From an uncultured bacterium (lineage in GTDB: Bacteria > Verrucomicrobiota > Kiritimatiellia > CAIKKV01 > CALHGX01), in assembly GCA_938031185.1 (NCBI GenBank), contig CALHGX010000009.1, positions 1 to 64,000 of the forward strand: DNA of 64,000 bases, given 5' to 3'. The notes under the pieces are model-generated. The model saw only the letters and a list, made by a program, of their open reading frames with translations. It did no database searches and was not told where the DNA came from. Both the position numbers and the translations under genes were made by a program. Positions 33,852 through 42,841 of this stretch are shown here, piece after piece. The first letter of the stretch is position 1. Every line of letters starts with the position of its first letter.

Positions 33852-36515
33852 TCACTCCACCCGGACCAACCTGTTTCCCGCCTCGACACCCGCGCCGTAC
33901 TCGGCAATTTGCTCCAACTCCGGCACACATCGGAAGAACGTTTCCGCGACCCGCGGATCAAACTGCCGGCCGACAAGGGACTGGATTTCGCGCACCGCCT
34001 CCTCGCGAGATCGCGCGGCGGCATAAGGCCGGTCGCTGCGAATGGCCTCATATACGTCAATGATCGCAAACACACGGGCCCCCTCGCAAATATCATGGCC
34101 GGACAGTCCGCGGGGATAGCCGCTGCCGTCGTACCATTCGTGATGGGCCAGCACAATCTCCGCCACGCCTTCAAGATGCGGGCTGCTCCGCAGAATGCGG
34201 TGGCCGATTTCGGGATGCGTGCGCATGATGGCCCATTCCTGCTCGTCGAGCGGTCCGGGTTTCAGCAGAATCGCATCCGGAATGCCGATCTTGCCGATGT
34301 CGTGAAGCAATGCCCCCCGCCCGATCTCGTCAATGACTCGCTCCGAAAGACCAAGATTCGCCGCCAGCAGCCGCGAGAGACGAGACGCTTTCTCACAATG
34401 GCGCCCTGTTCCGTGTTCGCGCGCGTCAATCAACGCCGCCATCGCGCCCAGTGTGAAGTCATACGCCTGTTTGGTCTGTTCGAGCGCGTTCGACAACGCC
34501 AGGCTCTTGGTGCGGACCATCTCTTCGAGATGGCGTTGATAACGTCGATTCTCTAGCAGGAGCCGCCGGTATTGCAACGCCCGGTCGACTACCGCCGTCA
34601 ATTGGGCCGGCACGAACGGCTTGGCCAGAAAATCATATGCGCCATGCCGGACGCTGGCCACCGCCGTGTCCGTGCTGGCCCGTCCGGTAATTACTATGCG
34701 CACGATGCTCTCGTCCACGCCGCGCAGATAATCCAGCAATTCATACCCCGAATACCCAGGCATGGCCAGGTCCGTCAGAACGATGTCAAACTGGCCGGGC
34801 GCCTGTCGGAGCCGGTCGAGCGCTGCGGACACCGAATGCTCGACCGCCACTTCGTATTGCTCCTTCTGAAGGATGGCTTTGACCAGGTTAGCCACCACGG
34901 CTTCGTCGTCCACCACCAGCACATGCCCCCGCACACGAGGAAACTCACCGTCCGCTTGGAGCGGTTTTGCGGCGGGCGCCGATTCCCTTTCGCCGGCGCC
35001 CTCCGTTTCCGTCCACATGCACAGCCGGTCGCGGCCGTCTCGTTTGGCCGCATAGACCGCCTGATCGGCCTGCCGGAGCACGTCCCCGGAAGTTTGATTC
35101 GCCTGCAGCCGGTCGCTATTGGCTGCGCCAATGGAAATGGTAAGCCGAATGGCATGCGTTTCCCGGCAGAATACTTGTTGACGGACTTCTTTCAAAAGAC
35201 GTTCTGCAAAAGCGCGCGTTTGTTCCCGGCTCGAAATCGGCAGCACCACCACGATTTCGTCGCCTCCGTACCGGCCCATGATGTCCGAGGCCCGTGCCAC
35301 CCGATGCAGCAGCCGTCCGAATTCCTGCAGAATCTGATCGCCTGCCTGGTGTCCATACGCGTCGTTCAGGGTCTTGAAATGGTCAATATCAATCACCACG
35401 ACGCCCAATTCGTGGTCGTGACGCCGAGTTAGTTGCCACGCACGACGAAATTCCTCTTCAAGCCCGCGTCGGTTGTAGAGGCCGGTCAGGGGGTCGCGAA
35501 CGGCCATCTGCCGCAGCCGGCTTAGCGCCAGAAACACGGTCGAGAGATGGCTCCCGGCATGATAAAGAAACGGAAGGTCCTTCTGCGTGAAGGCGTTGGC
35601 TGACGCGGCGGCCAGCACCAACACCCCGCGCACCTTGTGAGCAATGATGATCGGCAACACAAACGCCCTGCCTAGGGCCTGTTGTGCCGCTTCGGAGGGT
35701 GGCGGCCCCACTATCTGCACTCGCAAGTCTTCCGGGGCCATGGTCTCGCCGGTCAGCGCCTCATAGTGCCCTATGACGGCCACCCGCATCTGCTGCAGGA
35801 ACGACGCCGCCACCGGGTCATTGACGGCCAGCACCAGCTCCCGCCCATCTTCTTCCACAATCAGTATGCCGATGCCGAGACAAGGCAATACCCTGGACAA
35901 GCCCGCCGCCAGCGCGCGCATGGCCTCCGTCACATTCTGGGTCACCACCGCGGTTTCGCTGAACTCCCGCAGCAGGCCCATCTGGTATGTGATCAGGTCC
36001 AGCGTTTGGCCGGCAGGCACCTCCACCAGCCGGCGCTTGTTCTGCGCCGCCTCGGCAACGTAACGCCTCAACGCAGCCATCTCGAAAGGCTTTTGGATCA
36101 CTCGCAGGAACCCGGTGTCCTGGATGTACTCAATCGCCTCTTCGTCCGCGTAGCCGGTCATGATCACCACGCCCAGCCAGGGCCAGATGGCTCGCACTTC
36201 CTTGATGAAAGCCGCTCCTCCCATTTCGGGCATTCGCAAATCCACGATCACGACGTCATAGTCGTGCTCTAGCATCAGGCGGAGCCCCTCGCGGCCGTTG
36301 GTGGCGGCCTCGGTCTCGCAGCCACATCGGCTCAAGAGAGTAGTTACGGTGCGCCGGATCCCCTCATCATCGTCGAGCACCAACACCCGCACACCGGCCA
36401 GATTTTCAAAATCGGCCGCGGCCCGCTCCGCCGGCGCCTTGTTCCTACCGGCGCCTGCGTTGGCCCCACTGCTTCCGGCGTCCCCTTCAGGGGACTCGCT
36501 GATATGCCCATCCAT
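33852..36515 (-). CDS. Hybrid regulator: REC, GAF-like, GGDEF, REC, HD-GYP
   Basis: This 887-residue cytoplasmic protein could both make and degrade cyclic di-GMP. REC 1 (RVLVLDDDEGIRRT, phospho-acceptor VIVDLRMPEMGG) leads to a GAF-like region (about 170-330). The GGDEF domain has DPLTGLYNRRGLEEEF, RYGGDEIVVV as the active site and an I-site RASD five residues upstream. REC 2 has VLVVDDEAVVANL and IVLTDLAMPGYSG. HD-GYP follows with LHDIGKIGIPDAILLKPGPL, AEIVLAHHEWYDGSGYPRG and IIDVYEAIRSDRPY. GGDEI replaces GGDEF, a tolerated change. phhB sits immediately upstream, so transcription may be shared. Confidence 0.95.
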   Translation of the reverse strand: MDGHISESPEGDAGSSGANAGAGRNKAPAERAAADFENLAGVRVLVLDDDEGIRRTVTTLLSRCGCETEAATNGREGLRLMLEHDYDVVIVDLRMPEMGGAAFIKEVRAIWPWLGVVIMTGYADEEAIEYIQDTGFLRVIQKPFEMAALRRYVAEAAQNKRRLVEVPAGQTLDLITYQMGLLREFSETAVVTQNVTEAMRALAAGLSRVLPCLGIGILIVEEDGRELVLAVNDPVAASFLQQMRVAVIGHYEALTGETMAPEDLRVQIVGPPPSEAAQQALGRAFVLPIIIAHKVRGVLVLAAASANAFTQKDLPFLYHAGSHLSTVFLALSRLRQMAVRDPLTGLYNRRGLEEEFRRAWQLTRRHDHELGVVVIDIDHFKTLNDAYGHQAGDQILQEFGRLLHRVARASDIMGRYGGDEIVVVLPISSREQTRAFAERLLKEVRQQVFCRETHAIRLTISIGAANSDRLQANQTSGDVLRQADQAVYAAKRDGRDRLCMWTETEGAGERESAPAAKPLQADGEFPRVRGHVLVVDDEAVVANLVKAILQKEQYEVAVEHSVSAALDRLRQAPGQFDIVLTDLAMPGYSGYELLDYLRGVDESIVRIVITGRASTDTAVASVRHGAYDFLAKPFVPAQLTAVVDRALQYRRLLLENRRYQRHLEEMVRTKSLALSNALEQTKQAYDFTLGAMAALIDAREHGTGRHCEKASRLSRLLAANLGLSERVIDEIGRGALLHDIGKIGIPDAILLKPGPLDEQEWAIMRTHPEIGHRILRSSPHLEGVAEIVLAHHEWYDGSGYPRGLSGHDICEGARVFAIIDVYEAIRSDRPYAAARSREEAVREIQSLVGRQFDPRVAETFFRCVPELEQIAEYGAGVEAGNRLVRVE

Positions 36516-36516
36516 T

Positions 36517-36858
36517 TTACATTCCCGCTAGGCGATCCGCTTTAGCGGCCAGCACAAAATCGCTCTCCGTCAGGCCGTTGATCTTATGCGTCCATATCCG
36601 CACGCTCACCCGGCCCCATGAGAGGGTGATCTCTGGGTGATGCTGTTCCGCTTCGGCGATCTCGCCCAGCGCGTTGGTGTAGGCAAGCGCTTCACGAAAA
36701 TTCCTGAAGCGATAGGTTTTGCGAAGGCGACGCTCCTCTTCGATCTCCCAGCCGCCCCCGAGTCGGCCCAGCCACTCCTGAAGCGCGACGCCCGTGATCG
36801 GCGGAACACCGCCTTGGCAAGGCACGCACTTTTTGTCAGCGAGGGAACAAGCCTCCAT
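36517..36858 (-). CDS. phhB: Pterin-4a-carbinolamine dehydratase
   Basis: The 113-residue protein matches the small DCoH/PhhB family, which dehydrates the pterin intermediate of aromatic amino acid hydroxylation. EHHPEI-like text (EQHHPEITLSWGRVSVRIWT) contains the catalytic histidines, followed by HKINGLTESDFVLAAKAD. The N-terminus has CVPCQGGVPPITG, also seen in the family. I chose the ATG at 36858 (ggagagatca upstream); an ATG four codons earlier is possible. No phenylalanine hydroxylase is nearby; the partner here is unclear. Confidence 0.9.
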   Translation of the reverse strand: MEACSLADKKCVPCQGGVPPITGVALQEWLGRLGGGWEIEEERRLRKTYRFRNFREALAYTNALGEIAEAEQHHPEITLSWGRVSVRIWTHKINGLTESDFVLAAKADRLAGM

Positions 36859-37021
36859 TGATCTCTCCATACCACGATCTCTTCATTTCGCTCTTTCCCC
36901 TCCCCAGGCAGTTGCGGCATAATAGCGCAAGAGACGCTACGTTCCAAGCGTTTCCACTCGGCGAGGCGAAACGCGCGTGGGCGGGAACGTGCCCGACACC
37001 AAAGCGAGAAAGGATGCACGC

Positions 37022-37546
37022 ATGAACAGCACGGCCAACTCGGTTATGTTGCACGGGAAAAGACTCAACCTGTTGGGGGCTCCCGTCCAGGTCGGAGCGC
37101 CCGCTCCTGATTTCACGGTCCTTGACGGGAGTTTTCAGCCAGTGCGGCTCTCTGACCTTCGCGCGCAGGTCGTCCTCCTTAACGTCGTGCCGAGTCTGGA
37201 TACCCCTGTGTGCGCAATGCAGACCAGTCGCTTCGATCACCTGGCCGAAACCATGCCGACCGATGCCGTTTGGTGGACCATCAGCATGGACCTGCCATTT
37301 GCGCAACAACGTTTCTGCCAAGCCCAAAAAACCCAGCGAGTGCGGCTGCTGTCCGACGCGGCGCACAGAGATTTCGGCCCACGATACGGCCTGCTTATAG
37401 ACGGCATGGGGCTGCTTGCCCGCTGCGTCATGGTGATTGGCCGCGACGGCACATTGACCTACAAGGAACTGGTGCCCGAGCTTTCGATGGAGCCGAACTA
37501 CGATGCCGCCGCGGCTGCGCTGCGCAAGGCCCTTGCCGGCGCCTGA
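37022..37546 (+). CDS. tpx: Thiol peroxidase, atypical 2-Cys peroxiredoxin
   Basis: The 174-residue protein reduces lipid and hydrogen peroxides. It has VGAPAPDFTVLDGSFQPVRL, the peroxidatic cysteine in VPSLDTPVCAMQTSRF and the resolving cysteine in FAQQRFCQAQ, the Tpx arrangement. LLNVVPSLDTPVC and the C-terminal VPELSMEPNYDAAAAAL also fit. The ATG at 37022 is preceded by gagaaaggatgcacgc. It lies divergent from phhB and convergent with the exported thioredoxin-fold pair, so oxidative-stress genes cluster here. Confidence 0.92.
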   Translation: MNSTANSVMLHGKRLNLLGAPVQVGAPAPDFTVLDGSFQPVRLSDLRAQVVLLNVVPSLDTPVCAMQTSRFDHLAETMPTDAVWWTISMDLPFAQQRFCQAQKTQRVRLLSDAAHRDFGPRYGLLIDGMGLLARCVMVIGRDGTLTYKELVPELSMEPNYDAAAAALRKALAGA

Positions 37547-37605
37547 AACCGGAGGCCATGCAACGGGGTGCGGGGCCAATCGACGCGCACCCTGCCCCAA
37601 CGTGG

Positions 37606-38214
37606 TCAGGGCTGCTTGCGAAACTTGATGGAACAGCCCACCGAGCTGGTTTTATTCACAGCTATCTCGCCCCCTTCTAGCAAGGCGGTCACCGCATCCC
37701 GAAGATAGGACTTTGTGACTTCCTCCGGCCGTTGAGCATTGTCGTCAATCGCGCCATGGTAAACAAGCTTCATCTCCGCATTGAAGAGAAACGCTTCGGG
37801 GGTTCGCCCTGCGCCGAAGGCGCGGGCCACGTCGGACGTTTCATCCACTACATACGGAAAGCGATAGCCTGATTGCTTGGCCTGGTTCTGCATGTTCTCC
37901 CAACTGTCTTCGGGATAGGCTGCCGCGTCGTTCGCGTTGATCAGGATCACGCCCACCCCTTTTTCCATCGTCTCATTGCCTAGGGCGGTCATGCGGGTTT
38001 CGTAGGCCTTCACGAAGGGACAGTGCTTGCACCAGAAGACCACCAACAGGCCCTTCGGCCCCGCCGCTTCCTTGATGGAAAGCATCTTGCCGTCCACGTT
38101 CTTCATTTTCACGTCGCTCATCGGCGGAGCGTCCCCGATGCCGATGCCCGCCGTAACCTTCAATGCACCCGCCAACAATGCCGTCGCCGCCATCGCACTC
38201 AACCGTCTGTTCAT
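37606..38214 (-). CDS. Exported AhpC/TSA-type thioredoxin-fold protein
   Basis: The 202-residue protein starts with a signal peptide (MNRRLSAMAATALLAGALKV) and then a redoxin fold: DGKMLSIKEAAGPKGLLVVF, the active site WCKHCPFVKAYE, NANDAAAYPEDSWENM, FPYVVDETSDVARAFGAG and RTPEAFLFNAEMKLVYHG. The CKHC motif is of the kind seen in periplasmic peroxiredoxin/TlpA relatives. Its ATG overlaps the stop of the upstream TlpA-like gene (ATGA), so the two are coexpressed. Confidence 0.85.
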   Translation of the reverse strand: MNRRLSAMAATALLAGALKVTAGIGIGDAPPMSDVKMKNVDGKMLSIKEAAGPKGLLVVFWCKHCPFVKAYETRMTALGNETMEKGVGVILINANDAAAYPEDSWENMQNQAKQSGYRFPYVVDETSDVARAFGAGRTPEAFLFNAEMKLVYHGAIDDNAQRPEEVTKSYLRDAVTALLEGGEIAVNKTSSVGCSIKFRKQP

Positions 38215-38738
38215 CGCAACATCCCTCCTTGTTCTCTGATCAACGCCTCCACCGTCTCCGCATACGTCTCGTACGCATGCGCGCCTTCCCACCACTTCGC
38301 CAAGCCGCGCCCCGGAACGAAAAAGAACGACGCGGGCAAGGCGCCGCTCCACTCGCTGGAAACCGACTTGATGAAAACATCATTCAGCCGCAGCGCCAGA
38401 TAGGATGGCTCCTGCAACCCCTGCCGCGCCAGGTACTCGGCGGCCTCCGCGAGGTCCTCTTCCGCATCGGCGGACACCAAGATCAGCCGAAAAAATGGCG
38501 TCGGATAGGTCTTGACCAGGCGCACAAGCGCCGGAAACTCCTCCCGGCAAGGTCGGCACCATGTGGCCCAGAAGTGCAGGAGCACCACGTGATTCGTCGC
38601 TTCGCGGACGGCGCTTCGGAGCTGTTGAGCCGTGATCGTGCGCACCATCGGCAGATCGGACGCATGTCCCACCCCGATACGCCCGATTAACAGCGCCCCA
38701 GCGCAGAAAATCGTTCCCGTGGCGTGAGAAAGGCGCAT
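38211..38738 (-). CDS. TlpA-like thiol:disulfide protein with N-terminal anchor
   Basis: A 175-residue protein with an N-terminal hydrophobic stretch (TGTIFCAGALLIGRIGVGHA) and a thioredoxin domain: LLHFWATWCRPCREEFPALV carries the WCRPC active site of TlpA/ResA-type periplasmic reductants. SWSGALPASFFF-like text (SSEWSGALPASFFFVPG) includes the cis-proline. The family keeps exported cysteines reduced, for example for cytochrome c assembly or copper sites. The gene overlaps the redoxin gene below by 4 bases; together they look like a two-step redox relay. I chose the ATG at 38738. Confidence 0.86.
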   Translation of the reverse strand: MRLSHATGTIFCAGALLIGRIGVGHASDLPMVRTITAQQLRSAVREATNHVVLLHFWATWCRPCREEFPALVRLVKTYPTPFFRLILVSADAEEDLAEAAEYLARQGLQEPSYLALRLNDVFIKSVSSEWSGALPASFFFVPGRGLAKWWEGAHAYETYAETVEALIREQGGMLR

Positions 38739-38803
38739 GTTTTCAATATAGCCTGCCACGGAGACCTAAACAATCATTTTCACGCGTCGCGGGAACCGCG
38801 CGA

Positions 38804-39739
38804 TCAAGCGCGACCCCAAAGCGGCACCGGGTATACACCCCGGGCCGCAAGCGCAGAAACATACTCCGCCATGCCCGCCCGATCGGCCTGGTATGTCACG
38901 CCGCACCATTTTTCCGTCGATGGCAGCACCTCGACGGTGACGAGCTGCCGGGCCACGAGCTTTGCCACGACCGAAGGCAAATACCACTCGGCGCCCGCAT
39001 CGGCCCCCCGTTCTGCAAGAAACAACCGGAACTCGTCTTCAAGAAACGCGAACAAGGCTGGCGTGAAGGCCCACATGTTCATGGATACTGGCGTATCATC
39101 CGGCAATACTCGCCAATGTCCGTCCGCGGCCCTGGCGCGAATGTCCTTTCCCGAACGAGCGATCTCCGTCATTTCCTCCACGGACTTGAGGCGGCCATTG
39201 GCGTCTTGCTCGCATATGCCGCGGGCCACAGCGCCATGTTCCGAAAGCGTCTCGCCCAAGCGGAACGCGACCATGGCAAACCCATGGTCCAAAGCCGACT
39301 GTTTCGCGTCAAAAAACGCCCCCATTACCTCGAAGGAGCCACGACCGTAGAAGTCATCAGCGTTCACCACTCCAAAAGGCTCTCGCACCATCTTGCGGCA
39401 AGCAAAGAGGGCGTGTGCCGTGCCCCACGGTTTGACGCGACGGACCGAAACGGCGCAATCCGCCGGAAGATCGTCCATGCGCTGCGCCACAAAGGCCACG
39501 GGAACATGTCTCTCTATGCGACGGCCGATCACCGCCCGGAACGCCTCCTCCGTTTCCGGGCGGATGACGAACACCACGCGGCTGAATCCGCTGCGAAGAG
39601 CGTCAAAGATCGAATACTCCAGCACCAGCGAGCCGTCGGGGCCGACCGGGTCAAGCTGCTTGAAACCACCGTAGCGGCTTCCCACGCCCGCAGCCAGCAC
39701 CACCAGCGCGCGCTCCGCTTTCAACGAAAAGCCTCCCAT
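38804..39739 (-). CDS. Sugar-phosphate nucleotidyltransferase-like protein
   Basis: A 311-residue NTP-transferase-fold protein with the nucleotide loop VVLAAGVGSRYGGFKQLDPV, VFVIRPETEEAF, KPWGTAHALFACRKMV and metal site VNADDFYG, as in sugar-1-phosphate nucleotidyltransferases. The GVGSRYGGFKQ form (GxGSRYGG) is typical of an uncharacterised branch that often accompanies sugar kinases. Its start lies inside the last codons of nagB (19-base overlap), so it ends the amino-sugar operon. It may make an activated amino sugar from the same pool; the sugar is not known. Confidence 0.8.
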   Translation of the reverse strand: MGGFSLKAERALVVLAAGVGSRYGGFKQLDPVGPDGSLVLEYSIFDALRSGFSRVVFVIRPETEEAFRAVIGRRIERHVPVAFVAQRMDDLPADCAVSVRRVKPWGTAHALFACRKMVREPFGVVNADDFYGRGSFEVMGAFFDAKQSALDHGFAMVAFRLGETLSEHGAVARGICEQDANGRLKSVEEMTEIARSGKDIRARAADGHWRVLPDDTPVSMNMWAFTPALFAFLEDEFRLFLAERGADAGAEWYLPSVVAKLVARQLVTVEVLPSTEKWCGVTYQADRAGMAEYVSALAARGVYPVPLWGRA

Positions 39740-40509
39740 TCGGGTTCATGCTCGAACAGCCAGCGATAGTAGTCGGCGCCGTCCAAGCCGGCTGCGGCCG
39801 CTTCGTCCACAATCACCACGCACCGGGGATGCAGTTGCAGGGCCGACGCGGATACCATGGCCGTGATGGGCCCTTCCACGGCCTGCGCCACGATGGCCGC
39901 TTTGCGCTCGCCCGTCGCCAGGAGGATGCAGCGCTTCGCTTCCAGAATCGTCCCCACGCCCATTGTGATGGCTCGGCAGGGCACCTGCTGAAAGTCGCCC
40001 CCGAAGGCGTCGGCATTGGCTTGGCGGGTGGATGAGGTCAGGGCTTTTTCTCTTGTTCTTGATCGCAACGCGGACAACGGCTCGTTGAACCCGATGTGCC
40101 CGTCGGGCCCGATGCCTAGCAGTTGCAGGTCCACTCCTCCGCTCTGTCGGATCAGGGCTTCATACCGAGCACATTCCGCCGGCAAATCGGCCGCCAATCC
40201 GTTGGGCAAATGCGCGTTTTCGGGTCGCAAATCCACGCGGGAAAAAAAATGCCGGCGCATGTAATAGGCGAAGGAGCCTGAATGTTCCGGGGGTAACCCG
40301 ATGTACTCATCCAGATTAAAGGTGCGGCACTCACGGAAGGAAAGCCCTTCGGTCTGATGCAGGCGCACCAAGTGATTGTACACCCGCTCCATGGTTCGCC
40401 CCGTCGCCAAACCGAGCACCGCGTTCGGACGCAGTCGGACCTCCTGTGCGATCAGGCGGGCCGTCAAGGCCGCGGCCTGATCGGCGTCGGGGCGAATGAT
40501 AACTTCCAT
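39721..40509 (-). CDS. nagB: Glucosamine-6-phosphate deaminase
   Basis: NagB converts glucosamine 6-phosphate to fructose 6-phosphate and ammonia. The 262-residue protein has VLGLATGRTMERVYNHLVRL, FNLDEYIGLPPEHSGSFAYY, LGIGPDGHIGFNEPLSALRS and ITMGVGTILEAKRCILLATG, which cover the phosphate site, the catalytic Asp and the His of the GPDGHIGFNEP loop. It lies between a PIG-L deacetylase and a nucleotidyltransferase gene in a four-gene minus-strand operon headed by a ROK protein, which places it in amino-sugar breakdown. Confidence 0.94.
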   Translation of the reverse strand: MEVIIRPDADQAAALTARLIAQEVRLRPNAVLGLATGRTMERVYNHLVRLHQTEGLSFRECRTFNLDEYIGLPPEHSGSFAYYMRRHFFSRVDLRPENAHLPNGLAADLPAECARYEALIRQSGGVDLQLLGIGPDGHIGFNEPLSALRSRTREKALTSSTRQANADAFGGDFQQVPCRAITMGVGTILEAKRCILLATGERKAAIVAQAVEGPITAMVSASALQLHPRCVVIVDEAAAAGLDGADYYRWLFEHEPEWEAFR

Positions 40510-40530
40510 AATCCGACTCCTCTGCGTATG

Positions 40531-41397
40531 TCACATCGTCAACACTCGCTCGGCATGTTCCCGAGCGGAAAGCGCCAAGCCTTGGCCTTTAATCGCCTTG
40601 TATTGGCCTCTCCGCCACAGCCCCCGGCGATAGAGCGTCCCGAAAACGAACCCCACGGCTGCGTGCCCCTGCCCCTGCACCAGCTCGCTGCCGCGTCGGA
40701 CATTATCGGCCATCCACGCCGGCAGGCTTAAGTGATAGGGATTCCGCTCCACCTCGCCCCGGTGGCATGACAGCGCCGCCAGCAACAACGCCACCTCCGC
40801 GGCGCTAGACTCCACCAGCAGATTGGGCCGTTCCATCGGCGCCCAATACTCGGTTTCAACCGTCACGCATGCGAATGACCGAGGCATGGTCTTGAGGGCG
40901 TCGCGCACCAGGGCGTGAGTGCCTTCGTGGGTGCTGTTCCAGTCGCGCGGGTGAGGCAGAATAATCACCCGCGGCTCATGGGCGGCCATGACGCCGCGAA
41001 TCGTTTCCACCGAGGCGCGCCATTGCTTCGGTTGCTCGCGGCGGGCATGCAGGTTTATGCCGGACAGCCCGGCCGGCGCGGTTCGCACCGTTTCGAAACC
41101 GAGATGCCGACAGGCCGCCCGCAGCTCCCGCCAACGCGCCACCCGCCGCCCTACCCGACTGCCCAACGTCACGGCCACATTGATCACGCGCGCCGCGCCT
41201 TCCCATCTCAAGCGCAAAGCCAGGGCGCCGGTGATGCATTCATCATCGGGATGCGGAGAGAAGATCAGCGCCACCGGCGCATCGCGCCGCAAGGGCGGCG
41301 GTGTTCCATCTGGCCCAAAACCGCCCAAGGGCAGTTGCCTTCCTTTGCGGAAGAGCGCGACCCATTGCTTCACCCATCGGCCGTAGGGGTTGCTCAT
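40531..41397 (-). CDS. PIG-L family N-acetylglucosamine deacetylase-like protein
   Basis: The 288-residue protein has the PIG-L metal site IFSPHPDDECITGALALRLR, the VAVTLGSRVGRRVARWRELR strand-helix and the later IILPHPRDWNSTHEGTHALV with the metal histidines. PIG-L enzymes remove acetyl groups from GlcNAc in lipids, thiol cofactors or oligosaccharides. Here it sits between a ROK-type kinase and nagB, where nagA is normally found, so deacetylation of GlcNAc or its 6-phosphate is the simplest reading (inference). It overlaps the ROK gene by 4 bases. Confidence 0.87.
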   Translation of the reverse strand: MSNPYGRWVKQWVALFRKGRQLPLGGFGPDGTPPPLRRDAPVALIFSPHPDDECITGALALRLRWEGAARVINVAVTLGSRVGRRVARWRELRAACRHLGFETVRTAPAGLSGINLHARREQPKQWRASVETIRGVMAAHEPRVIILPHPRDWNSTHEGTHALVRDALKTMPRSFACVTVETEYWAPMERPNLLVESSAAEVALLLAALSCHRGEVERNPYHLSLPAWMADNVRRGSELVQGQGHAAVGFVFGTLYRRGLWRRGQYKAIKGQGLALSAREHAERVLTM

Positions 41398-42833
41398 GCT
41401 CCCCCCGGCTTTCTGATCACCGGCAAGCTAGCGGCCGCAACCGCCTGCCCCACTCTCCGGCTCTTTTCGTCCGGCATGTGCAAGGCAATTCGTTCGGCCA
41501 CTTCCGGGAATTCCGCGCGCAGCACCTTCTGCGCCTCGGCGAGCAGGATTTCCCCCCCACAGCCCGTGGTGACGCGCCCCAGCAGCAGTACATGATCCAT
41601 CTCGTAGAAGGCCGCATACCACGGGATGGTGTAGCCGAGATGGACCCCGATGGTTCGGAAGATGTCTTCGGCGCCCTGGTGTCCCGCCGCACACATCTCT
41701 TGCACTTTCTTCAAGCGCTCCGGAAGGGGCACTTCGTCCCTAAACGAAAACCCCGCGCGCGCCGCCAACCGGGCGACTGCTTGCTGGGAGAAATACTGCG
41801 CGCCAACACCCCGGTCTGCGGACCACTCATCGGCCGGCGCATCTGGCTGCAAATCCACCGGCGCAAAGGCCAGTTCGTTCAGCCAATCGGTCAGAAGCCC
41901 ATCGCGTCTCACAAAACCGGCGGCTTCGCTCGACCCCATCGCCACGCCCAGAACGCCCGTCATGCCCAGGCTCATCGCGCCCGCCAGCGCAGTCACTTCG
42001 CCGTCATTGATTACTACCAAGGGCACATGCCATTCGCGCGCTAAGCGGTGAAACATGCCGCGAACATGGCTATCGAAGGCGGCCGGCGGCACACCGCGGA
42101 ATAGCGAGGCCACCCGAGGCTCATTATCCACGTAAATTCCTGCCGAACTGCCGCCAATCGCGTCCACGCAGGGTAGATGAGCCGCCGCGCGCCGCAATCC
42201 CGCGTTCAAATGATCGTAGTGATAAGCCGGATCGGACTGCTCCTTCGGCGTCCACGGAAACTCCGCAGAAAACACGACCTCCCCTTCTCGAACCGCGGCC
42301 ACCTTGAAATCACTGGCGCCAAGGTCGAACCCAAGCCGGCAGCCGTCCAAATGACCGCCCATCGGAAAGCTTCCGTCGCCGAGTCCTTCATCAAGAGTCT
42401 GTTCCTCAACCGTTTCGAAGACCCGCCCATAGGCCTGGCTCATCAACCGAACGTCAAATGCGCGGGCGTCCCCTTCTCGCCATGCGCTTGCGGCCACAGC
42501 CCTCAACGTGGTGTCGCCCGCCAGCCGCAGGCGGAAGCCTCCACGAGACCACAGCAGGAACTTGACAATACGCTCCGCCAAACCTTCAGCCGTGCCCACC
42601 CCCTTCCCGGAAGAGCTCTCGTAAAACACGAGATCAAACCGACTGGTTCGCGCGTTTGGGCGTTCCAGCAGCACTTGCAGCGATCTGGAGGGAGTATCTT
42701 TGTTTGCGCAGGGGTTCGGAAGCAACCCAAGAGCCGGCGGTAGAAAATATGGATCCAGCGGCGGTGAACACCTCCGGCGATCCAGGACTATATGGCCCAG
42801 ATCCAGTGAAAGACTCGTTGTCATGCAACCCAT
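41394..42833 (-). CDS. ROK-family protein with long N-terminal region
   Basis: The 479-residue protein contains a ROK/hexokinase-type fold from about residue 165: CRLGFDLGASDFKVAAVREG (ATP loop), SSAGIYVDNEPR, VVINDGEVTALAGAMSLG (sugar/catalytic Asp region) and VAMGSSEAAGFVR. The CxCGxxGCxE zinc motif of classical ROK kinases is absent; the later region reads TTGCGGEILLAEAQ. About 160 N-terminal residues have no recognised motif. It heads the PIG-L/nagB operon, so phosphorylation of an amino sugar is likely. The start at 42833 is tentative (42824 is an alternative). Confidence 0.75.
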   Translation of the reverse strand: MGCMTTSLSLDLGHIVLDRRRCSPPLDPYFLPPALGLLPNPCANKDTPSRSLQVLLERPNARTSRFDLVFYESSSGKGVGTAEGLAERIVKFLLWSRGGFRLRLAGDTTLRAVAASAWREGDARAFDVRLMSQAYGRVFETVEEQTLDEGLGDGSFPMGGHLDGCRLGFDLGASDFKVAAVREGEVVFSAEFPWTPKEQSDPAYHYDHLNAGLRRAAAHLPCVDAIGGSSAGIYVDNEPRVASLFRGVPPAAFDSHVRGMFHRLAREWHVPLVVINDGEVTALAGAMSLGMTGVLGVAMGSSEAAGFVRRDGLLTDWLNELAFAPVDLQPDAPADEWSADRGVGAQYFSQQAVARLAARAGFSFRDEVPLPERLKKVQEMCAAGHQGAEDIFRTIGVHLGYTIPWYAAFYEMDHVLLLGRVTTGCGGEILLAEAQKVLRAEFPEVAERIALHMPDEKSRRVGQAVAAASLPVIRKPGGA

Positions 42834-42841
42834 TTCTCGCG

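Noticed and set aside
38760-38803. Rho-independent terminator after the 38804 nucleotidyltransferase gene
   Set aside because: A gtcgcg/cgcgac pairing is present, but the loop is long (17 bases) and no T-run follows on the minus strand.
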